Below are positions 8,256 to 16,167 of a stretch of DNA of 50,672 bases, piece by piece. The stretch is taken from NCBI GenBank assembly GCA_021776925.1, contig JAJFFB010000001.1:1-50672 (forward strand). The letters are read 5' to 3'. The DNA comes from Planctomycetota bacterium (GTDB lineage Bacteria > Planctomycetota > UBA1135). The position numbers and the translations under genes were made by a program. The notes beneath the pieces are model-generated. The model was not told the DNA's origin and searched no databases. It worked only from the letters and a program-made list of their open reading frames with translations. Every line of letters starts with the position of its first letter. Position 1 is the first letter of the stretch.

Positions 8256-9101
8256 CTATTTCAGCCGCTGGGTGGCGTGTTCTTGCAAGGCGACCACCGC
8301 CGCGGTGGCACGGGTCCGCGGGCGCAGGCGCTCGATCGCTTCGAGCGCGGCGCGGTACTCGAGCTGCGCTTCCCCGCGGCGCTGATTGTCCCACAACACG
8401 TCGCCGCGACGCACCCGCCAAGACTCCTGACGCCGCGCGCCGGCGGACAAACGTGTCAGCCGTTGCAGGGCGGCGCTCACGCGGCCGAGGCGCGACTCAT
8501 AATCGACCGCCAGCAGCTCCAGGGAGATGCACCTGCCGAGATCTTGCAGGCCCCCTTCAGCACAGGCCAGGGCGCGCTCGAGGCCACGCGTGGAACACGC
8601 CTCGAGGGCCCGCGCGCGGCGGTGGTAGACCTCGGGTTCGGCGCGCTCCAGGGATTCCAAAGCGCGCAGGTAGGCGCTGGCGCTGGCCTCGAAACGTTGC
8701 AGGCGGAAACACGTCTTGCCGTGCAACAACCACGCGGTGGCGTCTTGCGGTTGTTGCTCGAGGTAGCGCTCCAGCAACCCCAGCGCATCGAGCCATTGCT
8801 GTTGCGCGGCGGCCAGTTGCGCGCGTTCCAGGTCGAGGGTGGCCAGGTCGGGATCGATGAGCGCCGCTCGCTGCAGATCGGTGGCCGCAGCGGCAAAGTC
8901 GCGGTGCAGACGGTAGAGCACCGCGCGCTGCAGATAGAGACCGGCTTCGCCGGGTTCGGCGGCAATGCGCGCGTTGGCGCGGGCGAGCTGCTGGTGCGCG
9001 CCTTCGTGTGCAAGGGCCGCGTTGGCCATGCTCAGCAACGTGCACGCCGCAAGGAGCGCGCCGAGCCAAAGGGGTACCAGGCCATGCAGCGCTGACCTCA
9101 T
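8256..9101 (-). CDS. Exported TPR-repeat protein
   Basis: The 281-residue protein starts at an ATG that overlaps the stop of the phosphoesterase gene (ATGA). The N-terminus (PLWLGALLAACTLLSMANAALA) is a signal peptide; LLAAC could also be read as a lipobox. The rest is alpha-helical with tetratricopeptide-like repeats: YLQRAVLYRLHRDFAAAATD, ALGLLERYLEQQPQDATAWL and CFRLQRFEASASAYLRAL. No catalytic motif is visible. It is probably a periplasmic scaffold co-expressed with the phosphoesterase and amidase genes, whose products are also exported. The specific role is unknown. Confidence 0.75.
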   Translation of the reverse strand: MRSALHGLVPLWLGALLAACTLLSMANAALAHEGAHQQLARANARIAAEPGEAGLYLQRAVLYRLHRDFAAAATDLQRAALIDPDLATLDLERAQLAAAQQQWLDALGLLERYLEQQPQDATAWLLHGKTCFRLQRFEASASAYLRALESLERAEPEVYHRRARALEACSTRGLERALACAEGGLQDLGRCISLELLAVDYESRLGRVSAALQRLTRLSAGARRQESWRVRRGDVLWDNQRRGEAQLEYRAALEAIERLRPRTRATAAVVALQEHATQRLK

Positions 9102-11194
9102 TGGATCACCTCGGCCAGGCCATTGCTGAGGATGCCGTTGCCACCGCCGAGCAGACGCACCGCCTGCACCCACACCTGCATGCCGCTGGTGGTGGCGGGA
9201 ACGTTTACCGGGAAACTGACCAGCCCCTGGGCGTCAGCAAGGTAGGGGCCGAGCCGGTGCAGTGGCGGACTCAGGTCGACGTCGCCGACCAGCGTGGTGG
9301 TCGGTCCGGCACCGGTGGTTGAGTAGGCGACGAAGATCGTGGCGCCGGCCGGGTTGTCGGAAACGCGGACGGTGGCGGTGCCGCCGGCGAACAGGCCGCT
9401 GATCTCGAGCAGCGGCGGCGCGTCGCTGGTGAGGATCTGGAAGGTGTCCTGCACCACCCCGGTTTCGCGCAAGAAACTCAACACCAGCGAACGGTCGACG
9501 ACGTCGATCACCACCGACCCGAGCTGGCCGGCGCTGTGCACCATCGCCGGGTGATCCAGGGTGCCGCCACCGGTCAGCGCGGCGGAACCGGACACCACGT
9601 AGACCGCGCCCGCGTGGGCGCCATTGTGCTTCTGGTAGGCACCGTTGCCGGCCGGGTCGCCATCGCCGCTGTCGAGCGCGTGCTGCAGCGGGTCGAAGGT
9701 GATCGACAATCCGTAGTGGCCATCGAGCAGCATGCTGCGCTCATAGGAGTGGCTGTGCCCGCTCAGCACCAGATCCACGCCGCCGGCCTCGAGTACCGGC
9801 ACGACCTGGGTGCGCATCGGAATCGAGTTGGGTTCCAGATCCGAATCGTGCGAGCCCCGGCTGTAGGGTGGGTGGTGCCAGACGGCGATGATCCAGTCGG
9901 CGTCGGTGGCAGCGAGATCGGCATCCAGCCAGCTCATCATCGCGCTACCAGGATTGGGGTCGCCGCTCTCGGAATCGAGGCAGATCAGGTGCACGTTGCC
10001 CACGTCCGCCGAGTAGTACAGTTCGCTGCCCGAGGCGACTCCGCCGAGTTCCGCGCCGCTCGGCAGGCTGAAGGCGTCGAGGTAGACCGACTCCATCTTC
10101 TCGTGGTTGCCGCGCGTCGACAGGGTGGGGACCTGGCGCAGGTAGCCGCGGTAGCCGTTGAAGAAGGCCAACTGGTATTCCTCTTCGCGCCCGTCGTAAT
10201 AGGCGTTGTCGCCGAGCAGCAGGATCAGGTCGGTCTCGCTGGTGTTCCAGGCGGAATAGGCGTCGCGTACCGCGCGCTGGTTGGGACCGGCGAAGCCGCT
10301 ATCGCCGAGCACCCAGAAGCGCAGCGGATCGGTGGACCCGGGCAGTGCGGCGGTGCGGAACAAGTGGCTGCTGTCGTCACCGGCCAGCACGGCGCTGCTG
10401 GAACCGACCGAATAATAGTAGACGCTGTCGGGCAGCAGGCCGCTGAGTTCGACCTCGTGGTCGGTCACCAGCGCCGGATCGTCGATCTGGTTGCCAAGCT
10501 GCCCGGGAGCCGAGCCAAAGGCCACGCGCGAATCCTGGGGGGTCCAGCTGCGCCAGCGCAGCCGCGCCGTGGTCTGGCTGACCATCTGCAGATAGGGGCC
10601 GCGCACCAGTTCGGCCGGTGTGCGGTCGTCGAGTTCCAGATTAAAACTGAGATCCGGGCTCAATCCGGCGAACAAATGGACCTCGGCGGCGATCACGTTG
10701 CTGCCATTGACCAGCAGCGCCGGCGACAGGGCGATTTCAAGGAAGGCGTCTTCGCTATTGCCGCGGATGCGCGCCGCGGCGGGGGTGAGGAAATCCACCA
10801 GACCGGTGGGCATGTTGTCGCGCCACACCTCAAAGCCGTTGAGGTAGACCACCACGCCGTCGTCGCGCTGTACACGCAGGGTCAGGTCCTGCACGGCTGC
10901 GGCGTTGGCGAGCTGGAATTCATGCCGGAAATAGGTGGTGATGTGCTTGTTGTCCGGGTCCGGCCCGAAGGAGATCACGCTGGCCTCATCGCCATCGCCG
11001 TAGCCGAACTGCGCCGGGCCGACCGCCCAGGCGCTGTCATCGAAGAACGGGGAGATCCAGGCGCTGCCGAGATCGCTGCCGTCATCGAGATAGGACCAGT
11101 CGGCGCCGCGCACCACCAGCTGGCCTGCAGCGCTGGCGGGCAGCGCGAAGGGGGCCAGCAGCAGCAGGCAGAAGTGGGTGGCAGGCAACATCAA
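9098..11194 (-). CDS. Secreted purple-acid-phosphatase-like metallophosphoesterase
   Basis: The protein has 698 residues with a signal peptide (LLLLAPFALPASAAG). Residues about 25-190 form a jelly-roll-like domain (DDGVVVYLNGFEVWR). Residues about 195-285 are the fibronectin-like domain typical of purple acid phosphatases. Residues about 290-570 carry the metallophosphoesterase metal-binding motifs: VLGDSGFAG, LLGDNAYYDG, STRGNHE, VWHHPPYSRG and LSGHSHSYERS. The C-terminal 100 residues (AGATIFVAYSTTG to GILSNGLAEVIQ) resemble a beta-domain often seen at the end of planctomycete exported proteins. It probably hydrolyses phosphomonoesters outside the cytoplasm, helping phosphate scavenging; the substrate is not known. 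It is the first gene of the minus-strand operon and diverges from iadA. Confidence 0.88.
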   Translation of the reverse strand: MMLPATHFCLLLLAPFALPASAAGQLVVRGADWSYLDDGSDLGSAWISPFFDDSAWAVGPAQFGYGDGDEASVISFGPDPDNKHITTYFRHEFQLANAAAVQDLTLRVQRDDGVVVYLNGFEVWRDNMPTGLVDFLTPAAARIRGNSEDAFLEIALSPALLVNGSNVIAAEVHLFAGLSPDLSFNLELDDRTPAELVRGPYLQMVSQTTARLRWRSWTPQDSRVAFGSAPGQLGNQIDDPALVTDHEVELSGLLPDSVYYYSVGSSSAVLAGDDSSHLFRTAALPGSTDPLRFWVLGDSGFAGPNQRAVRDAYSAWNTSETDLILLLGDNAYYDGREEEYQLAFFNGYRGYLRQVPTLSTRGNHEKMESVYLDAFSLPSGAELGGVASGSELYYSADVGNVHLICLDSESGDPNPGSAMMSWLDADLAATDADWIIAVWHHPPYSRGSHDSDLEPNSIPMRTQVVPVLEAGGVDLVLSGHSHSYERSMLLDGHYGLSITFDPLQHALDSGDGDPAGNGAYQKHNGAHAGAVYVVSGSAALTGGGTLDHPAMVHSAGQLGSVVIDVVDRSLVLSFLRETGVVQDTFQILTSDAPPLLEISGLFAGGTATVRVSDNPAGATIFVAYSTTGAGPTTTLVGDVDLSPPLHRLGPYLADAQGLVSFPVNVPATTSGMQVWVQAVRLLGGGNGILSNGLAEVIQ

Positions 11195-11238
11195 GCCTCT
11201 TCAGGATATCCCATCCAGCGGCTTGACCGCCGCCACAC

Positions 11239-11247
11239 TGCTACAAT
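11239..11247 (+). promoter_or_regulatory. Extended -10 promoter element of the cyanophycin operon
   Basis: TGCTACAAT matches an extended -10 and lies 16 bases before the GTG start at 11264. A TTGACC at 11223-11228 is only 13 bases from the hexamer, so it is probably not a true -35. This is the only promoter-like sequence seen ahead of the four cyanophycin genes. Confidence 0.5.
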
Positions 11248-11263
11248 TCGCGCTTAGGCGGCC

Positions 11264-12541
11264 GTGTCTCCCCATCCTCCATTGCTGCAAGTTCTCCTCA
11301 ACGCGGAGGTGTACGCACCCTCTGCTCGCGGCCATTGCAATCTTGTCATTGCAGCGGGGAAGGTGCTTTGGGTTGGCTCCAAGGACCTAGTCCTGCCGGC
11401 CTTCGCCGTACCCCCCCCGGCCGCCCCCCCCCGTGCCGCCCCCCCCCGTGCCGCACAGAGCGCTGCCGCTCAGAGCGGGGCCCTGGAGGTGGTGGCCTAC
11501 GATCTGCACGGCGCGCGGCTGATTCCCGGTCTGGTCGATGGCCACGCGCACTTCACCGGCGGCGGCGGCGAGGCCGGATTCGCCACGCGGGTGCCACCGC
11601 TGGCCCTCGACACCTTTCTTAAGGCCGGCATCACCTCGGCGATCGGCGTGCTTGGCACCGACGACCTGGCGCGCAGTACCGCCGAACTGCTCGCCACCAC
11701 GCGCGGGCTGGCCGATTGCGGTTTCGGCGCCTGGTGCCTGAGCGGCGGCTACCACTACCCGCCGACAACCTTGTGCGGCAGCGTGCGCGCCGATCTCGCC
11801 TTTCTCGACCGCGTCCTCGGGGTGGGCGAATTCGCCCTTTCCGATCACCGCTCGAGCCAGCCGACGCTGGCCGAGTTGCTGCGCCTCGCCAGTGAGACTC
11901 ACGTCGGCGCGATGATGAGCGGCAAGGCCGGCGTGCTGCATCTGCACCTCGGCGACGGCGAGCGCGGCCTCGACCTGGTGTTCCAGGCGTTGGCGGAATC
12001 GGAACTGCCGCCGTCGATGTTCCAGCCGACCCACGTCAACCGCCGCTCGGCGCTGTTCGAGCAGGCCCTCGAACTGGCGCGCCGCGGCTGTCCGATCGAC
12101 GTCACCGCCTTCCCGGTGGCCGACGGCGAAGACGCGCTCAGCGCCGAGGACGCGCTCGAGGCATTCCTCGAAACCGGTTTGCCGGCGCACCTCCTGTCGG
12201 TCAGTTCCGATGGGGGGGGGTGCCTGCCGAGCTTCGACGCCGATGGCCGGGTCGAGTCCTTCGACGTCGCCCGACCGGCGGCGCTGACCGCGTGCCTGCG
12301 CACCTTGTTGCAACGCGGCCACGCGCTGGAGTCGGTGCTGCCTTTTTTCTCGACCCACGCCGCCACCACCTGGCGCCTGCCCGGCAAGGGTGCGATCCGC
12401 GCCGGCGCCGACGCCGACCTGGTGCTGCTCGACGCCGACCACCGCAGCCGCGCGGTGATGCTCGGCGGCGCCTGGCACGCGGCCGGCGGCTGCGTCCCTG
12501 AAGCGACCGAATTTCCTTCTGCGCTGACCAGCAAGAACTGA
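11264..12541 (+). CDS. iadA: Isoaspartyl dipeptidase (cyanophycin dipeptide breakdown)
   Basis: The 425-residue amidohydrolase starts at GTG. It carries the metal-binding VDGHAHFTGGGGE motif (His94, His96), SDHRSSQPT, GKAGVLHLHLGDG, FQPTHVNR and SSDGGGCLPSFD, all characteristic of IadA. These enzymes hydrolyse beta-aspartyl dipeptides; here the likely substrate is beta-Asp-Arg released by the cyanophycinase encoded 10 bases downstream. Residues about 49-72 are an unusual Pro/Ala/Arg insert (PPAAPPRAAPPRAAQS) where other IadA proteins have a short loop. It is encoded by poly-C runs at 11411-11418, 11424-11432 and 11439-11447. Nine G at 12212-12220 encode part of the SDGGG active-site loop. Slippage at these runs would break the frame. 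Confidence 0.9.
   Translation: MSPHPPLLQVLLNAEVYAPSARGHCNLVIAAGKVLWVGSKDLVLPAFAVPPPAAPPRAAPPRAAQSAAAQSGALEVVAYDLHGARLIPGLVDGHAHFTGGGGEAGFATRVPPLALDTFLKAGITSAIGVLGTDDLARSTAELLATTRGLADCGFGAWCLSGGYHYPPTTLCGSVRADLAFLDRVLGVGEFALSDHRSSQPTLAELLRLASETHVGAMMSGKAGVLHLHLGDGERGLDLVFQALAESELPPSMFQPTHVNRRSALFEQALELARRGCPIDVTAFPVADGEDALSAEDALEAFLETGLPAHLLSVSSDGGGCLPSFDADGRVESFDVARPAALTACLRTLLQRGHALESVLPFFSTHAATTWRLPGKGAIRAGADADLVLLDADHRSRAVMLGGAWHAAGGCVPEATEFPSALTSKN
11411..11447. repeat. Three poly-C runs with tandem 15-bp unit in iadA
   Basis: Runs of eight, nine and nine C occur within 37 bases. The last two are part of a 15-base unit (nine C, GTG, CCG) that repeats once. They encode the low-complexity Pro/Arg/Ala insert of IadA. 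Such runs are prone to replication slippage and also to sequencing error. Confidence 0.85.
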
Positions 12542-12551
12542 TTCCCCTGTC

Positions 12552-13367
12552 ATGTCCCACGGTTTCATCATTCCCATCGGTGGCGCGGAAGAGAAGGTCG
12601 CCGACGCGGCGATCCTGCGCCACTTCGTCGACATCTGCGGCGGTCGCGAGGCGCGCCTGGCGGTCATTCCCACCGCCTCGCAATTGCCCGACACCGGTCC
12701 TCGTTACGTCGAGCTGTTCGAGGAGCTGGGCATCGGCTCGGCCACCGTGGTCGACTTCGAGACGCGCAAGGACTGCGCCGACCCCGAGCGCATCGGTGCG
12801 CTGGAACAGGCCCAGGCGGTGTTTCTCACCGGTGGCAACCAGCTGCGCTTGTCGACCACCCTGGGCGGCACCGAGGTCGCCGAACTGCTGCGCCACCGCA
12901 ACGCCAACGACAATCTGCACGTCGCCGGCACTTCGGCCGGAGCCGCGATTCTCGCCGAGCACATGATCGCCGGCGGCGATGAGGGTCCGACTCCGCGCGC
13001 CGACATGGTCACCCTTGCTCCGGGCCTCGGCCTGACGCCGTGGGCGATCATCGACCAGCACTTCCGCCAGCGCGACCGCCTCGGCCGCCTGCTGGCCGCG
13101 CTGGCCTACAACCCGCGCCCGTGCGGCATCGGCCTCGACGAGGACACCGCCGCCTTCATCGGCCCCGACGACATCTTCAAGGTCATCGGCAGCGGGGCGA
13201 TCACGGTGGTCGATCCGTCGCAGATCGAGTACACCTCGATGGACTCCTCCCATCGCAGCGACCCCGTCACCATCATCGGCACGCGCTTGCACGTGCTGAC
13301 CCACGGCGACAGCTACGACATCCATAATCACGTCGCCTGCCCCGCCGCTCGCGGCGCGCGGGCCTGA
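12552..13367 (+). CDS. cphB: Cyanophycinase
   Basis: The 271-residue protein is of typical length for this serine exopeptidase (peptidase family S51). The nucleophile motif GTSAGA places the active serine at Ser128, preceded by LTGGNQLRL, a loop that contacts substrate in the family. Other matches are IPIGGAEEK, LAVIPTAS and GIGLDEDTAAFI near the C-terminus. It cuts cyanophycin, multi-L-arginyl-poly-L-aspartate, to beta-Asp-Arg dipeptides in the cytoplasm. It sits 10 bases after iadA and 3 bases before cphA, so degradation and synthesis genes share one transcript. No ribosome-binding site is obvious before the ATG. Confidence 0.92.
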   Translation: MSHGFIIPIGGAEEKVADAAILRHFVDICGGREARLAVIPTASQLPDTGPRYVELFEELGIGSATVVDFETRKDCADPERIGALEQAQAVFLTGGNQLRLSTTLGGTEVAELLRHRNANDNLHVAGTSAGAAILAEHMIAGGDEGPTPRADMVTLAPGLGLTPWAIIDQHFRQRDRLGRLLAALAYNPRPCGIGLDEDTAAFIGPDDIFKVIGSGAITVVDPSQIEYTSMDSSHRSDPVTIIGTRLHVLTHGDSYDIHNHVACPAARGARA

Positions 13368-13370
13368 GCC

Positions 13371-16157
13371 ATGAAGATCCTCTCGCGCAACGTCTACGTC
13401 GGGCCCAACCACTACGCCCTGTTCCGGGTCATCAAGCTGACCCTGGACCTGGAAGAGCTGGAATTGTGGCCGACCGGGCGTCTCGGCCGCGCCTTCACCG
13501 ACGCGTTGATCGAACGCGTGCCCGGACTGGCGCAGCACGGCTGCTCCTACGGCGGACCCGGCGGTTTTTTGCGCCGCCTCAATGAGGACGACGGCACCTG
13601 GCTCGGCCACGTGTTCGAGCACGTGGCGATCGAGCTGCAGAACATGGCGGGCGGCTCGGTGACCTTCGGCAAGACGCGCGGCAACGGCCAGCCGCGCCAG
13701 TACGACGTCGTCTATGAGTACATCCAGCAAGACGTCGGTCTCGAGGCCGGACGCCTGGCCTTCGATCTGATCCAGTCGCTGCTGCCGGCCGAACTGCGCG
13801 AAGCCGGTTTCGACGCCGACGCCTTCTGCTGGGAAGAAGTGCGCGACGACTTCATCCGCAGCGCGCAGCGGCGCGCCTTTGGCCCGAGCACGCAATCGCT
13901 GGTGCAGGCCGCCGAAGAGCGCGACATTCCGTGGTTGCGCCTCAACCGCTACAGCCTGGTGCAGTTCGGCCACGGCAAGTTCCAAAAACGCATCCAGGCG
14001 ACGATCACCAGCGAGACGCGCCACATCGGCGTCGAACTTGCCTCCGACAAGGAAGAGACCAACAAGCTGCTCGGCGACCTCGGTCTGCCGGTGGCGCGTC
14101 AGGAAATGGTCTTCCGCCCCGCGGCGGCGGTGCGCGCCGCCGAACGCATTGGCTATCCGGTGGTGGTCAAGCCGCTCAACGCCAACCACGGCCGCGGCGT
14201 CTCGATCCGCCTCGGCACTGCCGAAGAGGTGGAGGCCGGCTTCGAGCACGCGCGCGAGCACGGCCGCACCGTGGTGGTCGAAAGTTTCATCCCTGGTCTC
14301 GACCACCGCCTGCTGGTGGTCGGCGGCAAGCTCATCGCCGCGTCGAAGCGCGTGCCCGGCCACGTCGTCGGCGATGGCAGCCTCAGCGTGCGCGAGCTGA
14401 TCGAAGTGGTCAACCAGGATCCGCGCCGCGGCCTCGGCCACGAAAAGGTCCTGACGCGCCTCGACATCGACCACCAGGCCGAACGTCTGCTGGCCAAGCT
14501 CGGCTACGACGCCGACAGCGTGCCCGCCGACGGCGAAGTGGTGTATCTGCGCTCCACCGCCAATCTGTCCACCGGCGGCACCGCGGTCGACGTCACCGAC
14601 GTGGTGCATCCCGACATCGTCGAGATGGCGCAGCGCGCCGCGCGCGCGATCGACCTCGACGTGTGCGGCGTCGACTACCTGACCACCGACATCACCCAGT
14701 CGTACAAGGCCACCGGCGGCGCCATCTGCGAGGTCAACGCCGCGCCCGGCTTCCGCATGCACGTGGCGCCGAGCGAGGGCGAGGCGCGCGACGTCGCCGG
14801 CCCGGTCATGGACATGTTGTTCCCCAACAACAGTCCGGCGCGCATTCCGATCGCCTCGATCACCGGCACTAACGGCAAGACCACCACCGCGCGCATGGTC
14901 GCGCACGTCATGAAGATGGCCGGCCGCCACGTCGGCCTGGCCAGCACCGATGGCGTCTACATCGACGGCCACCGCACCGTCGAGGGCGACATGACCGGTC
15001 CGGTCGCCGCGCGCATGGTGCTGCGCGACCCCAAGGTCGACTGCGCGGTGCTCGAGACCGCGCGCGGCGGGCTGTTGCGCCGCGGCATGGGCAACCGCAA
15101 GAGCACCGTGGGCGCGGTGCTCAACATCGCCGCCGACCACCTCGGCCTGAAGGGCATCGACACCCTCGACGAACTGGCCAAGGTCAAGCGCACCGTGATC
15201 GAGATCGCCTACAACACCGCGGTGCTCAACGCCGACGACGAGCGCTGCCTGGCGATGGCCGACCACACCCAGGCCGAGAACGTCTGCTACGTGACCCTGA
15301 ACGCCAGCCATCCGCTGGTGCGCGAGCACATCCAGGCCGGCGGCCGCGCGGTGGTGCTCGAGCAGGGCATGGGCGGACAGATGATCACGCTCTACGACGG
15401 CGGCGCGCACATTCCGCTGCTGTGGACGCACCTGATTCCGGCGACCCTCGACGGACGCGCCGAACACAACGTCCAGAACGCGATGTTCTCGGCGGCGATC
15501 GCCTTCAGCATGGGGGTCAAGCTCGAGGAGATCCGCCACGGCTTGCGCACCTTCGACACCACCTTCTTCCAGGCCCCGGGGCGCATGAACATCTGCGACG
15601 ACCACCCCTTCAAGGTGATCCTCGACTACGGCCACAACCCGGCCGCGGTCGAGGCGATGGCGACGCTGGCCGGGCGCCTCGATCCGGCCGGGCGGCGCCT
15701 GGTGGTGATGGCCGCCCCTGGCGACCGTCGCGACGAAGACATCATCGAGACCGCGCGCGTGTGCGCCGGGCGCTTCGACCACTACGTCTGCAAGCGTGAC
15801 GACAATCCGCGCGGCCGCGACCTCGACGAAGTGCCCAACATGCTGCGCCGCGCGCTGATCGAGAACGGCGTGCGCGAAGAGCAGGTCGAGGTGGTTCCGG
15901 ACGAGGTCGAGGCCATTGATCGCGCCCTCGAACTCGCTGCTCCCGGCGACCTGCTGCTGATCTTCGGCGACGCCATCGACCGCAGCTGGAAGCAGATCAC
16001 CGAGTTCCAATCGGGCGGGGTGGCCGCTGACCCAGCGCCGGCGGTCTCCGAGGTCGGCAACCTGGTGCAAGCGGCGGCCTTCGATCTCAGCGAGCAGCGC
16101 CTGATCCGGGATGAACGCGGCGTGCGCCTGGCACGCGAGCCCGAGGTTTCGGATTGA
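13371..16157 (+). CDS. cphA: Cyanophycin synthetase
   Basis: The protein has 928 residues. The N-terminal domain (1-160) has the family signature SRNVYVGPNH and GHVFEHVAIELQNMAG. Residues about 165-490 are the ATP-grasp domain that adds Asp to the backbone (PVVVKPLNANHGRGVSI, DHRLLVVGGKLIAASKR, ICEVNAAPGFRMH). Residues about 491-900 are the Mur-ligase-like domain that attaches Arg to each Asp side chain, with P-loop GTNGKTT at 499-505, ETARGGLLRRG, NIAADHLG and DYGHNPAAV. Both active modules look intact. The C-terminus is slightly longer than in typical CphA (about 870-900). The enzyme makes the nitrogen reserve polymer cyanophycin from Asp, Arg and ATP. Confidence 0.95.
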   Translation: MKILSRNVYVGPNHYALFRVIKLTLDLEELELWPTGRLGRAFTDALIERVPGLAQHGCSYGGPGGFLRRLNEDDGTWLGHVFEHVAIELQNMAGGSVTFGKTRGNGQPRQYDVVYEYIQQDVGLEAGRLAFDLIQSLLPAELREAGFDADAFCWEEVRDDFIRSAQRRAFGPSTQSLVQAAEERDIPWLRLNRYSLVQFGHGKFQKRIQATITSETRHIGVELASDKEETNKLLGDLGLPVARQEMVFRPAAAVRAAERIGYPVVVKPLNANHGRGVSIRLGTAEEVEAGFEHAREHGRTVVVESFIPGLDHRLLVVGGKLIAASKRVPGHVVGDGSLSVRELIEVVNQDPRRGLGHEKVLTRLDIDHQAERLLAKLGYDADSVPADGEVVYLRSTANLSTGGTAVDVTDVVHPDIVEMAQRAARAIDLDVCGVDYLTTDITQSYKATGGAICEVNAAPGFRMHVAPSEGEARDVAGPVMDMLFPNNSPARIPIASITGTNGKTTTARMVAHVMKMAGRHVGLASTDGVYIDGHRTVEGDMTGPVAARMVLRDPKVDCAVLETARGGLLRRGMGNRKSTVGAVLNIAADHLGLKGIDTLDELAKVKRTVIEIAYNTAVLNADDERCLAMADHTQAENVCYVTLNASHPLVREHIQAGGRAVVLEQGMGGQMITLYDGGAHIPLLWTHLIPATLDGRAEHNVQNAMFSAAIAFSMGVKLEEIRHGLRTFDTTFFQAPGRMNICDDHPFKVILDYGHNPAAVEAMATLAGRLDPAGRRLVVMAAPGDRRDEDIIETARVCAGRFDHYVCKRDDNPRGRDLDEVPNMLRRALIENGVREEQVEVVPDEVEAIDRALELAAPGDLLLIFGDAIDRSWKQITEFQSGGVAADPAPAVSEVGNLVQAAAFDLSEQRLIRDERGVRLAREPEVSD

Positions 16158-16167
16158 GGACAGCATC

